A DNA stretch of 64,000 nucleotides from Acanthosepion esculentum (GCA_964036315.1 OZ038498.1:9373361-9437360); one strand, 5' to 3'. Numbered from the stretch's first letter, positions 46,012 through 57,094 are shown. The notes: generated from the letters alone by a model not told the origin. Made by a program: numbers and translations.

Positions 46012-47830
46012 TAAATGTTCACACAGAAATTTAAGCACGTTTTTTTCTAGATGTGCTTAAAAGTAGTATTTCAAAATTCCTCGGGAAAACTGGCAGGACA
46101 GTATTTCAAGGAGAAAAAAAAGGCTTGCAACTTCCCCGCGAGAGAAACTGTACATCTCTCTGCTATCTCTCTGCTTTCTTTTTCGAACGCGCTGGAAGTG
46201 CGTTGTCCTCCGCAGGCAGCCAAGCAGCAATTGATTATTCTCATCAATGGGCTTTCACCTGACCTTCCAGATCTCCTTAAGGCATCAATAAATTCTTTCT
46301 GTCGGAAGGGTGGCTATTAATTTATGCTGCAGTTCGGGATTATGAAGATGATAGAGTTTTTTGGTTGTTGTTGTTTTTTTTTTTCTATATCATCGGTTGT
46401 CTTATCTCTTCTTTCACCATCTATCAGAAACAGAATTTCAGTTAGCGCATTAATTATTCCTGTAGCAACCAATAAGTCTATTTATATATCCATAGATCAC
46501 ACTATTCAAATATATATAGTGGTCTGAAACATTAGGTGTGAAATTGACAATCCCCATGCATCGTTGATTCCTATGGCTATATTGTCTATTTCTTGTAACG
46601 TTCTTATCTATTGAGCATACTTTCCAGATAAATATAGAAAACTATAAACAATGGATGTATGTCTGTATATGCTCATACACCCGCATCAGTTTATTCAAAA
46701 TCGATGTATCGATCTATCGATGCAAGTCTTTCTATCTCCGTCCATACTTGTCCTTTGTTCTATTGCTTATTGATGTTTATCCCATATTTGTTAATTTCTC
46801 TCTGTCCCAGTCAGCTCTTCGTTACCGCCGCGATAAATGTTAAATATTTCTAATAAAACAGAAATATACAACGATGTTTGACTAAATATTCTAATTTTCC
46901 GAGTAGCTCTTTTCCCTTCAATTCTTATTTCACGTTCTTACTTACCTGTTCCTTTTATCATCCTTTCAGTCAAGCTTAATTGTCATTCAGCAAACAGTGC
47001 AAAAAGCATCCATTAAATAAGGAAACATCTTGAGTTATCTCCCCTTAGTGTTATCAACCATCACTAAGTGTCGCCTTTAGTGAGAAAGCCTTTTTCTCTT
47101 AAATGAAACCCTTTATTGTAGATATTGGCAATCTGCAATGCATGCAATTTCGAGGAAATATCCATTATTATCTTAATTTTTTTATTATATTGCAAACAAC
47201 TGTGTCTTTATGCAAACAGAGACTTCCAAATACAACGGTCGCCCGAAAGATTGATTAATTTTGTTCTTTTGGCATGAACAAAACTCACTCATTCTTTTCT
47301 TTATCATTGATTTTCTTTAAAAGAAATCTCTTTTAGATCAGATGTCTTAGGCGACATTTTCAGTGGCTTATGTTCTGAATATTGTCTATCCGTCTACATT
47401 TTAATGATACATTGCCGTCTGTGTAACAGATCTTCTCCCATAAATACCGGCCAACCAAGGTATCGACGTGAAGATAAAATTCTTTAACACGTCCTCTCGT
47501 CTCGTCCAAGTGAATAAAGACAAGAAACGATATTAGACTGAGTAATTGTCGGTTTCCTTGGAGATTTTTATGGTACGCGAACTATAGTAGTTTTCCCAAG
47601 CAAACAGTAACAATAAAGAGGACAAATGTCTTCATTTCATTTATAGTCTAGACTTATTTGAAAATATAAATAAAGTTAATTACAATGACCAGTTTCTGTT
47701 ATTATTGCTTTTCATTACGGTATTTTAATTTAGTTTGAAATTTGAAAATATTACTCTGCAAACATCAACTAGAATGTTAGATCTACAGTATCAATAGGAA
47801 TAAAATAGGTGGTTTCATTTTTTATACAGT
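46012..47830. other. No gene seen
   Basis: A frame at 46051-46320 (89 codons) has no known motif. The rest is unremarkable AT-rich text, with a GTTGTTGTT and T-run near 46365. Confidence 0.45.
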
Positions 47831-47839
47831 TTCTATAAC

Positions 47840-48133
47840 TTTATTTACATTATTCGGACTATTGTCCTCATCTTTGTCGCCATATTCATTACAACGTTTC
47901 AGCCGTTGTATGCTCCGGCCTTCTTCAGGTGGTTGGAATGTCGAACTAAACCCTTTATTTTACTCACTGGGGTAGACTGTTCTAGTTCCACGTGCCATGT
48001 TTAATGGATGTCAGTTATCAGTTATCTCCTGTTAATTTCCCTCTGAATGTTCTCCACTGTCTTAGCCGGATATTGAACTCACATTCGTTGGGTCCTGTCA
48101 CTGGATCTAACTAACGCCTTTATCCACTGTGCC
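47840..48133 (-). repeat. tRNA-derived SINE
   Basis: Minus strand: CACAGTGGATAAAGGCGTTAG, GATCCAGTGACAGGACCC, box B-like GAGTTCAATATCC, GGGAAATTAACAGGAG, GGCACGTGGAACTAGAAC, then CTGAAGAAGGCCGGAGC with CGGCTGAAACGTTGTAATGA. Its head ends exactly where a plus-oriented 107-bp array begins (48133). Confidence 0.8.
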
Positions 48134-48440
48134 GAAACGTTGTAATGAATATGGCGACAAAGATGAGGACAATAGTCCGAATAATGTAAATAATGTACAT
48201 AATACCTCATCTCAGAAATATAGACAGATACTGAAAGGCCGAAACGTTGTAATAATCATGGCGACAAAGATGAGGACAATAGTCCGAATAATGTAAATAA
48301 TGTACATAATACCTCATCTCAGAAATATAAACAGATACTGAAAGGGCGAAACGTTGTAATAAATATGGCGACAAAGATGAGGACAATAGTCCGACTAATG
48401 TAAATAGTGTACATAATACCTCATCTCAGAAATATAGACA
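48133..48440 (+). repeat. 107-bp tandem array (three units)
   Basis: GAAACGTTGTAAT starts at 48134, 48241 and 48348, each 107 bases apart. Each unit also carries GATGAGGACAATAGTCCGAA and CTCATCTCAGAAATATA. It is in opposite orientation to the SINE on its left. Confidence 0.92.
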
Positions 48441-48860
48441 CTTTCTATAACTTCTTGATAAAATCTTCATCATATGTGAAAGACAAGTGCGCTATACATA
48501 TACTCTATTTTATTGACTTGCCAAATTCTCTTTCCGTCACACACTGCCATTTTTTTTTACTTTGCACGTGTCTATGTAAGTTACATTAGGTGTTTTGTGT
48601 GTGTGTGACTGACATGTGATTGTGCCATGAAATGTACACATGCGCTCTCATAATTTTACTAAATTGAAAATAAGGCACAAGAATAAAACTTTCCTCTTCC
48701 ATATCTATCCCACATCTATTATTCATATCTAACCCACATCTATTTCAGTCTATTGATATCTCTTTATTGGTATCTAGAATCTGACAGCATCGAGGTATCA
48801 CAAATAAATAGCCTATGTATTACGATGATGTAGGTACCACCACAGAAAACGCGATACCTA
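48440..48860. other. No gene seen
   Basis: AT-rich text with a short GTGTGTGTG run near 48600. Confidence 0.45.
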
Positions 48861-49263
48861 AGATTTGGTTTGGTTTGGTTTGTTGTGTTTTACGGCATAT
48901 CAACCTCAATGTGTTATTTAATACCGACAACATTTTTTTATTGCTGGTAATATTTTGTTTTGTCAAAAATTTGTTTCTGGTAATATTTTTTTCCTTCAAA
49001 AATGTATTGCTGGTAATAGTTTTTTTTTTTCTTCAAAAATTTATTGTTGATTTTTTTTACAAAGTATTCCTGGTATTAAAACCTATTTTTACCCCAGTTT
49101 CGGGGTTTCCCATAGCTGGGACCCAAACAGGTGCCACCACACCGGGCCGGAGTAGACCCGGGAACACCAGAAATCAAGAGGCGACTCCACGCCCCTCAAA
49201 ACCTCCTGATCAGAGGCCTTGCTGCTGAACGCAGTTCATCGTCTTACCCAGGACGCGGATGTA

Positions 49264-50503
49264 CAAGGTAACCAAAAAAGTTCTGTCCGTTTTTAAAGGA
49301 AAAAAAGAAAACGCTTCACAGTATGTGTAACTTATATTTACTCTTCGAAGTAATCGGCATCGGCATCCAGCACCTTCTGCCAATGTGTCTCCAGCTGTTC
49401 AATGCCCTTGCGGTAGAACTCGGGGGGTGTTGACGCAAAGAAATCCGTGAGGGCTTTGCGCAAGTCTGCTTCATTGGTGAAGGATTTCCCACGAAGATGA
49501 TTATCCAGAGAGTGGAAGAGGTGGTAATCGGATGGCGCAAGGTCAGGTGAATAAGGTGGATGGCACAAAGTCTCCCACCCAAGTTGCTGTATGGTATCCC
49601 TGACCACTCGCACGACATGCGGCCTGGCGTTGTCATGGAGGAAAAGCACACCTTCTGGCGCAATGTCTGTTGCACACGTTTCAATTGCTGCGAGTATAGG
49701 TCTCCAGTGACCGTTCGGCCCGTTGGTAAAGTTCATAATGAACCACTTGACGACCTGTCCACCAGACACAAAGCATAATCTTGCGTGGGTGCATAGGCGC
49801 TCTTGCAGTGTGAGGGACAGCATCCTGAGGAGACAACCAATGTCTGGAACGCTTGGGAGTTTCGTACAGAACCCGCTTTTCATCACTGGTAAGCACTCGA
49901 TTGAATAAGGATGCGGTACGGTGGCGAGAAAGCAGCAATACGCAGGCTGCCACTCGTTGTCCCTTGTGGACCTCCAACAGCGTTTGAGGAACCCACTTGC
50001 TCAGTTTGTACGTCTTACCTAGGCGGTGCAGGTGAAGTCTGTTTCATCGGAAACGTTGAAATGTCTTGCAAGTTCACCACACATTAGACTACTGTCCTCT
50101 TCAATGGCCGCCTTCAGGACTCCGTCATTCAAGACCTGTGGTCGTCCACTGCGAGGCTCATCATGAATAGACAAATCTCCCGACTTGAATTTTCGAAACC
50201 AACGCCTTGCAGTACGTTCATCCACAGCACTATCCCCAAACGGCGGCGACTTGATGCAGCTGCTGATAAGCCCACTTTGAAGTCGTAAAGCAAACAGCTC
50301 TGAACGAGATCACTAGACACTTCCATCCTTCTCACAGCTGTCCGGCTTGATGACAGGGAACGGTACGCGTGTTTTTTATAACGTCTGATGTTCTTACTTC
50401 CAGCTGTCCGAATTTGAAAACAATTACTACACGCATTTCGTATATATTTCAACTTCATTCAATGACTAATCAAAAAACGGACAGAACTTTTTTGGCTACC
50501 TTG
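49264..50503 (-). mobile_element. Near full-length mariner
   Basis: Inverted ends CAAGGTAACCAAAAAAGTTC and its complement, flanked by TA on both sides (49262-49263 and 50504-50505). The length is 1240 bases, close to the 1.3 kb usual for mariner. The transposase lies on the minus strand and is described separately. Confidence 0.9.
49338..50330 (-). pseudogene. mariner transposase, broken by frameshifts and stops
   Basis: Order on the minus strand: start near 50326 (MEVSSDLVQSCLLYDFKVG), helix-turn-helix part ERTARRWFRKFKSGDLSIHD then EPRSGRP, NVSDET; LTSDEKRVLYETPKRSRHW (first catalytic Asp); VLFLHDNARPHVVRVV (second Asp); PPYSPDLAPSDYHLF (third Asp); end near 49338 with DADADYFEE and a stop. 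All three Asp of the D,D34D triad are readable, but in different frames, and an in-frame stop lies in the first third. It resembles the transposase part of SETMAR-type mariners. The protein cannot be made as is. Confidence 0.85.
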
Positions 50504-50527
50504 TAGTTTATCGTCATTCCCAGGACG

Positions 50528-50960
50528 CCCTAAGATTTAAAATGAATTTTTAAAAATGAAAAATCTTTCTTGAAGCTTTTATTTTAGTTTTAATTTCAAG
50601 CTAATAGATTAAATTTCATATTTCCTATAAGCGAAATACTTCGCTGTGTTTCAAAACTAATTTAAATTGACTGGAGAGAGTTTTTTTCGATAAAATAGGT
50701 GTTTAGCACCTCCTTTAAAGTTATCTTTCATCAGAATGCAATTCGCTTTATTAAAAATTTTCAAAAAATAAAATATATTTTTCTGAAACTTTATTTGAGG
50801 AATATTAGCTGACTGAAATATAATTTACTTTAAATTTAGAATATAGAAAAATGCATGTTTAACATGGTTTTAGCTGTTTATTTAAGCTGTTAACAGATTG
50901 GTGTTTATCCAGTGTTGTTCTATCTAGGCTTTAGCCGGAAAACATAATTGAATATAACGT
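50528..50960 (+). repeat. Old interspersed repeat shared with 24410-24900
   Basis: CCTAAGATTTAAAATG, AAAAATCTTTCTTGAAGC and TTATTTTAGTTTTAATTTC start the match. It begins directly after the last 30-bp unit. Confidence 0.5.
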
Positions 50961-51910
50961 GAGCGCCTTTTATATATAATTTTTACGTACTCAGTAATCT
51001 TTAAAATGTTTAAAATATCATCCTTAATCTAATGTTTCATTATTTTAGACACTTTCTGACTTTAAATCATATATATAAAGTACAGTATATGTGTGTGTGT
51101 TTGTGCCTGTGTGTGTCCAAGCAACTACTCCGTTCCCACTGGTCCCATTTCAATGAGTCATAGCTCATTCAAAAGCCCTATAAAATTTAGCCGCAAAGAA
51201 CGATTTTCGTTGAGCTCAGATTCAGGGTTGCCAGATTATGCGAGGTTAAAAATATATATTAATATATTATACTAGCCATTATCGTCGCTTTCATGGTTCA
51301 AGGGGCAGTGCACGTTTTATTATAAACTAGCTTAAAAGCTGCCCTATCGGGTAGCATTTAAGCTAGCTCCTGTGGAAGACTCTTGGTTTGGTCATCCTCA
51401 CAATAGCTAGGGAGGATTAGATGCGATAGGCATCAATAAACTACAGAAGAATTCAAAATTGATTGCTGCATTTAAGTATTGAATTAATGTTTAAGCTTAA
51501 CTTTTAAAAATTCAACGATAATTCTGCTGCTGCCACTTCATTTAAAGACGATTTGATGTACGTAGGTCCTTATTTTCTGTACAAACAATTACTTTTTTTA
51601 GAAGATAATTATAAGATAAAATTAATATAGTGTAAAGATGGGAAAATAGAAATTAGAATTAGTTATACATTCAACATTTGATGAGTTGAAGAAATATAAT
51701 AGCTAATTAAGTAAAACCTATATTATGGAATCTATAAGAATCAAATGCGAAATTGGAGCTCAATTCTCCCATTAATTCTGAGATTAAAAAGCCCTAGCAC
51801 TACTTTATAATAATTTGGTATCTACTCGAACCCCCACCTCCAATGTCGCGTTTAATGTGGGGAGCCGGAGCGCGTACACCCGGGCTAGGAACAAAAATTA
51901 CGCAAGACCC
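50960..51910. other. No gene seen
   Basis: AT-rich. A GT-rich patch at 51090-51117. The direct word TAGCTTAAAAGCTGCC near 51330 is followed by AGCATTTAAGCTAGC, a weak inverted pair. Confidence 0.4.
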
Positions 51911-51916
51911 ACAACT

Positions 51917-51918
<2 letters not shown>

Positions 51919-51997
<79 letters not shown>
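51919..51997. repeat. (CT)n microsatellite
   Basis: About 39 uninterrupted CT units. Pure pyrimidine on the plus strand. Confidence 0.98.
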
Positions 51998-52000
<3 letters not shown>

Positions 52001-52208
52001 GTGTCCAGTACCTTCAATCCAAGACTTGACCCCATTGTGTACAGTACCTTCAATACAGGACTTCAGCCCATTGTGTCCAGTACCTTCAATCCAGGACTTG
52101 ATCCCATTGTTTCCTGTAACTTCAATCCAGGACTTGACCCCATTGTGTCAAATACCTTCAATCCAGGACTTGACCCTATTGTGTCCAGTACCTTCAATCC
52201 AGGACTTT
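51998..52208 (+). repeat. 36-bp minisatellite, six units
   Basis: Unit ATTGTGTCCAGTACCTTCAA then TCCAGGACTTGACCCC. Period 36 bases, divisible by three, so the frame is kept and it encodes a 12-residue cycle IVSSTFNPGLDP. It ends exactly where the PLE coding sequence starts to be readable. Confidence 0.93.
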
Positions 52209-52209
52209 T

Positions 52210-53454
52210 GACTTCGTTGAGCATTTTAGTTCATATACTATTAAGGATTCTTTCTCATTTGTTCAGATTATACAGGAAACTCCTTCTAAAAATAAATTTA
52301 TGTGTTCCTTCGACGTGTGTTCTCTGTTCACTTGCGTTCCAGTAATGGAAACTATCGAAATCTGCTGCGACATGTTATATCGTAGTCACTTGTCTCCTCT
52401 GGATATCCCCGAAAATGTCTTTATTGAGCTGATGCAATTTGCGACTATGTCTGTAGAGTTTAGCTTCAATAACTTTATGTACAGACAGATCGATGGGGTT
52501 GCGATGGGCTCCCCTCTAGGTCCCGCTTTAGCCAACATTTTTGTGGGTTTTTATGAGGTGTCCCTCCTCACCCATGACAATGCTCCGTCTATGTACCGGC
52601 GGTATGTGGACGATACATTTTGTCTCTTTAATAGTGAACCCGAAGCCGATTCCTACCTTTTAGTAATAAATCAACTTCATCCATCTTTGAAGTTCACCAT
52701 TGAAAAGGAGTCTAATTCTTGTATCTCTTTTCTTGATGTCCTTGTGCATCGGACTCCTTCTCAATTTCTTACTTCTGTGTTTCGCAAACCAACGTTTTCC
52801 GGTTTGTATACGCGTTGGGACTCATTTTGTCCCAAAAAGCGCAAAATCAATCTCATCAAGACCCTAACTCACAGGGCCTTGATGATCTGTAGTGAACAAT
52901 ATTTGGATGAGGAATTTGATTTTATCCGTTGCACCCTTTTAAGAAATGGTTATCCGAGTGATACTCTACATAATGTCATGCGAGATAAAATCATTAATTT
53001 TCGGAAGGATAAACAATATGTAGTACGGAAATGTCCTATTTACCTACGGCTTCCCTTTATTGGTTCACGGGGTGAGCTGCTGGCTAAGCGTATCTCGTCT
53101 GCTGTCCAAATGTGTTATTTTTCGGCTCAACTAAGAATTCATTTTGCGACTCGTTCTGCCTTTCCATCTGTGCGCAAGGATCGTCTTACTCCCCATCATG
53201 TCTCCTCAGTGATCTACACATTCAATTGTGGTTGTAATAACAACTACATAGAAAGAACGACCCAGCGATTGGATTGTAGGATTAGACAGCATGTCCCATT
53301 AAGAGTTCTGAATCCGGAAGCCCGTAAGAGCCAGCTGGTGAATACTTCCGGATTAGCTATTACTGAACATCTCATAAATAGCAGGGATTGTGCTATTAAT
53401 TTTAGTTCGAACTTGTTCACTGTTCTGGCCAGTTCGCACTCTCTTTTCCACTAA
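52210..53454 (+). CDS. PLE reverse transcriptase + GIY-YIG endonuclease (partial, open)
   Basis: Open for 415 codons, with the first Met at 52300. Numbering from that Met: motif A FDVCSLFT at 4-11 (catalytic Asp 5); YRQIDGVAMGSPLGPALANI at 61-80, the Penelope thumbprint; YVDD at 102-105 (Asp 104, Asp 105); FRKPTFSGLY at 161-170; then a linker with Cys-Gly-Cys at 310-312; IYTF at 305-308; YIE at 316-318 where YIG is expected; RTTQRLDCRIRQH after it; stop after SLFH. PLE proteins normally have about 600-800 residues, so the N-terminal third is gone. The Gly-to-Glu change in the YIG motif may weaken the nuclease. In PLEs the nuclease nicks DNA and the RT primes from the nick. No promoter is seen. 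Probably a dead copy of recent age, because the frame has not decayed. Confidence 0.92.
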   Translation, partial: DFVEHFSSYTIKDSFSFVQIIQETPSKNKFMCSFDVCSLFTCVPVMETIEICCDMLYRSHLSPLDIPENVFIELMQFATMSVEFSFNNFMYRQIDGVAMGSPLGPALANIFVGFYEVSLLTHDNAPSMYRRYVDDTFCLFNSEPEADSYLLVINQLHPSLKFTIEKESNSCISFLDVLVHRTPSQFLTSVFRKPTFSGLYTRWDSFCPKKRKINLIKTLTHRALMICSEQYLDEEFDFIRCTLLRNGYPSDTLHNVMRDKIINFRKDKQYVVRKCPIYLRLPFIGSRGELLAKRISSAVQMCYFSAQLRIHFATRSAFPSVRKDRLTPHHVSSVIYTFNCGCNNNYIERTTQRLDCRIRQHVPLRVLNPEARKSQLVNTSGLAITEHLINSRDCAINFSSNLFTVLASSHSLFH

Positions 53455-53840
53455 CGTGCACTTGAGTCTTTGTATATACGATCCAGGGAACCGTCTCTTT
53501 GTAAGCAAAGAGACAGTCTCCTTGGACTTCATGTTATTACACTCTAGTGTTCGTTAATCTATTCCCCCTCTTCTTCCTCCCCTACCTTCCTGCTATTTTT
53601 TTTCCTTTCGCTGTGGGAATTTGCGACATTCGTTTTTTTCCCTTCCCTCATACAAATTATTCATTTCATTTTTTTTATGTTTTAATTGTATGTAGGATGT
53701 TTGTGTGAGTAAAAGTAATTTAAAATAAATTATTATGTTCCCCGTTGACCTTGATAAGCTAGGGAACGAAACCGGTTGGTCTGTCTTGTTAGTGTTTTCA
53801 TCTCTTATTTTTTATTTTTCATAATGCCTATAAGGAACAT
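52210..53840 (+). mobile_element. 5'-truncated Penelope-like element
   Basis: Contains the open RT and endonuclease frame (52210-53454) and a 3' UTR with TTGATAAGCTAGGGAACG and AAACCGGTTGGTCTGTC near 53750, similar to the end of the minus-strand PLE at 33560. The N-terminal part of the PLE protein is missing and replaced by minisatellite DNA. A TA tract follows at 53862. Confidence 0.88.
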
Positions 53841-53858
53841 TTTTTTTTGTTTTCCTGG

Positions 53859-53861
<3 letters not shown>

Positions 53862-53897
<36 letters not shown>
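53862..53897. repeat. (TA)n microsatellite
   Basis: TA run after the PLE 3' UTR. Confidence 0.95.
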
Positions 53898-53899
<2 letters not shown>

Positions 53900-53900
<1 letters not shown>

Positions 53901-54230
53901 GCTGGTCCCTCGTATTCGAGAATACCCGTCTACTAAGGCGGCTAGCCAATCCCTATTGCAGACACTCGCTCAGACACATTTATGTTTGTTCAACACCCAC
54001 AGAGCCCACCTGCGGTTTATACTGCAACTATGCTGAGCAGACCTTAGTTACAGTTTCCGGGAAATAGCGTGTTATCTAGCGTGTTCAACAATTTGAACAA
54101 GGCCAACACGCTCAATCCCTCAACCACGATAAGTTGTGACTTTGTGCTAGCACAGCTATCGACGGCCCTCAAGAGTTCGGTCTACACAATCTCATTCACA
54201 AAGCTTGGGTCAACCTGTGGTATGGTTTTT
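53900..54230 (+). repeat. Unclassified interspersed repeat, LTR-like
   Basis: The first 195 bases match the reverse complement of 16440-16690. It then continues with CAACACGCTCAATCCC and GGTCAACCTGTGG, not shared in the window. Confidence 0.5.
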
Positions 54231-54245
54231 CAGGCACTTTCCAAA

Positions 54246-54384
54246 GGATGAGTAGCCGAGTGATTAGAACGTTCGCTTTCTGACCATAAGACCCGGGTTC
54301 GAATCTTACCATCGTCGATTTGTAAGGAAGGAGACTTCCTGATGTAATCGGAATGGATTGGGGTCGTTTCCAGCGTGCGGCATA

Positions 54385-54388
<4 letters not shown>
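54246..54388 (+). repeat. tRNA-derived SINE
   Basis: Box A-like GAGTAGCCGAGTGATTAG and box B-like GGGTTCGAATC are spaced about 40 bases apart, as in a tRNA. Then come GGAGACTTCCTGATGTAATC and GGGGTCGTTTCCAGCGTGCGG, ending in a CA/TA microsatellite. It differs from the other SINE families here. Confidence 0.7.

Positions 54389-54463
<75 letters not shown>
54389..54463. repeat. (CA)n(TA)n microsatellite
   Basis: Begins at the SINE 3' end. Confidence 0.97.
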
Positions 54464-54466
<3 letters not shown>

Positions 54467-54599
54467 GTATTATACTAGTATTAGTCGTTCCAGGATTCAT
54501 TTAAGACTAGAATTCATTAAAATCATTTTAATTTTTTTATTTACATAAATTTTATTATAACACTGTTATGAGACCAATACTTCCCTACATCATGGACTC

Positions 54600-55030
54600 T
54601 TGAAGTACTATATTATTATGTGAATCATGGAAGGAGTAGCACCAGAAATGCGCAGCCGCATGTTCTGCTGTCGAACTCTCTGTTTGGCAGAGAGGAACTC
54701 GGACGAGGCTTTGCCGCAGGGCAGGGTTTCATCCGTGGAGGTAGACAGTCCCTAAACTCGTGTATACGGGTTGTAAATGAGCATATTTTTGGCCGAGCCT
54801 ACGGGCTCGGTAAGCCCACATTAAACCGGCCTTGTGCCACATTCGACCTGTGTGGGGGGTTGTTAAATATACCAGTAATGCGCAGCTGCGTACGATACCA
54901 ATATCGGACACCTCTGCTTACATTATTCTTTGTAACTTTTCTGTTTAATATATCTTTCTTACCTCTAACCCGTGTTCCGTGTTTTCCTTCCGTAGCCCCT
55001 ACTTCGTGTCCACATCAAATACATTTATTA
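54600..55030. other. GC-richer block of unknown origin
   Basis: Contains AATGCGCAGCCGC and again AATGCGCAGCTGCG 240 bases later, plus GGCCGAGCCTACGGGCTCGG, a short inverted repeat. An LTR or an untranslated retroelement region is possible. No terminal repeats found. Confidence 0.35.
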
Positions 55031-55038
55031 TAAATTCC

Positions 55039-55040
<2 letters not shown>

Positions 55041-55104
<64 letters not shown>
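55041..55104. repeat. (TA)n microsatellite
   Basis: Directly abuts the left end of a mariner. Confidence 0.97.
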
Positions 55105-55105
<1 letters not shown>

Positions 55106-55957
55106 GAGGGTCATTCAATAAATAAGTAGAATTTTTCGGTATAAGGAAGATAGATAGAAGCATACTCTTTTTTCTTTTTTTATTTTTTGTTTTACTTCTT
55201 TTTCGCATGGATTTAATTTCTTTTGCAGATTAAAAAAAAACCCTGAGAGTTTTGGCGATTAACAAAGATGGTCGACCAAGAAGCATGCTCCAGGATTGAA
55301 CAGCGGTCATGATTTTGGTTGTTGAAGGGTGCAAACCAGTTGAAATTCATAAGAGAATGTCAACTGTGTATGGTGCCACATATTTCAGCCAAAAATATCT
55401 ACAAGTGGACTAAATTGTTTAAAGAAGGACGGAGCAGTGTTGAAGATGAAGACAGGCCTGGGAGGCCTACGGAAGTGAGGTCTCCTGAGGTGATCGAATC
55501 AGTAAATGACCTCATTCAGTTTGCAAGGACTTTGAGCTTATCTGTTGGGACAAACGCAGGGGTCATCAGTCAGAAGGAGTCATCTTGCATCATGACAACG
55601 CAAGACCTCACACAGCAGTCCAAACGGTGCAGACCATCAACGAGCTGGGCTGGGAACTGCTCCCTCATCCCACTTACAGCCCAGACCTTGCCCCTTCAGA
55701 CTTTCAACTGTTTGGTCCGTTGAAAGCGTTCACGAGAGGCACGAAGTTTAAAAGTGACGATGAAGTCAAAAGTGTTGTGAGCGACTGGCTGAGACATCAG
55801 TCCAAAGATTTTTACGCTGAGGGAATACGGAAGCTTGTGCACAGATGGGAAAAGTGTGTGACAGTGCTGTGAGACTACGTTGAAAAAAAACGTAAGCTTC
55901 TATCTGTATTAGAAGTCCTTATACCGAACGATTCACCTTATTTATTGAATGACCCTC

Positions 55958-55958
<1 letters not shown>
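55105..55958 (+). mobile_element. Internally deleted mariner in a TA microsatellite
   Basis: Same inverted ends as 33979-34860 (CGAGGGTCATTCAATAAATA) and the same deletion joint after SLSVGTNAG. Transposase text in order: MVDQEACSRIEQ, KNIYKWTKLFKEGRSSVEDE, the joint, DNARPHTAVQTVQTINELGW, PTYSPDLAPSDFQLF, VHRWEKCVTVL. The second and third catalytic Asp are present and the first is missing with the deleted middle. Length 854 bases. TA run on both sides. Confidence 0.88.

Positions 55959-55998
<40 letters not shown>
55959..55998. repeat. (TA)n microsatellite
   Basis: Right-hand part of the TA tract split by the mariner. Confidence 0.96.
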
Positions 55999-55999
<1 letters not shown>

Positions 56000-56002
<3 letters not shown>

Positions 56003-57094
56003 CAATAAGGATTGATAACTATAAGAATTAATATATTACTCATATATTTCAATCGTTTTACATTGATTTTATTGTGTCACTATTGACTTGCATAATAAAA
56101 TGTGACCGTGTATTATAAAATACAAGCTAAATTTTGCAGATTTTAATATAAACAAGAATATCTATATAACATTCAGTTTGTAAAAGTGTATCTAGGTAAG
56201 CAAGTATTTTTCCATCTATATTTATTTTCCCGAGTCATTGGTTTCGACCCACGACAGCGAGTGTCAGCGTCTAACAAATAAGCGACCAAAAAACATGTTC
56301 GCAAAAAGACTTAAGATTTTTTCAGAAGAATTTCGAAACCAAATAGAATTCATGGAAACTTTGGAACCTGACTTTAATTTGAGTTGTCATACCGACAGAA
56401 AGCGTCAATTGGGAAAAGTTTTCGAATTTAGGACAGTTGAGAATAATGTCTAAAAGGTCTAAAAATGTCTAAAATGTCTTTTTATTCAATCCCTATAAAA
56501 TTATATGTGAAGAATTATGTTTTCCACATTGTCTGTGCCTTGTCATAAAATATACCCCATTATTTTACATTTCTTTTGTTTAGGGGGAAAAATAGAGCCT
56601 AATGTACTTTGATATTTGACCCATAGGTAGGGGTACAACTCAGCAGCAAGGATCAGTAAATGAAGGAATTGGCTTTGACGTGATTCAAACTTGAATTCAT
56701 TATCCTTAAAACCAGAACTAACAAGAACAATGTGTAAGCGATTTGAACAAACTAGAGAGAGCCATTATATCGTTCGGTTTCGATGAAAAAGCAACGTTAA
56801 GATAAAAGAAAATCTAATCACGAAGGAATAATTTTCTGCAACCCATCCTTAACAAGAATGAATTCAATTAGCCATTTATTCCAATCAAGCCCAACCCAAT
56901 GCATTTGAATAAGATCAACATCTTCATTAGTCTATTTTTTTTTTAAATATGAGCATTAAGTGCTTATATCATGTTTAATTTTTTCTTAAATTCTCGCAGA
57001 TTGCAAATCTTTATGGAATAGAAAAGAAAACAGATATAATCGATTTATTTTAAATTTGTTTTTCATGTTCTGTCGATTATACAAATAAGTAAAA

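Larger units (their letters stand above)
48862..50530 (+). repeat. Composite GGTTTGG-family repeat, split by a mariner
   Basis: 48862-49263 has the full order: GGTTTGGTTTGGTTTG, TTTTACGGCATATCAACCTC, several ATTGCTGGTAATA units, the central block with CAGAGGCCTTGCTGCTG, then one 30-bp unit. The next 30-bp unit resumes at 50504 (TAGTTTATCGTCATTCCCAG) after the mariner. Confidence 0.85.

Noticed and set aside
46051..46320. A host exon (89-codon plus frame)
   Set aside because: No recognisable family, and a second overlapping frame of similar length is open as well.
54246..54320. A functional tRNA gene
   Set aside because: Boxes are good, but no acceptor stem pairs and a SINE body and microsatellite tail follow.
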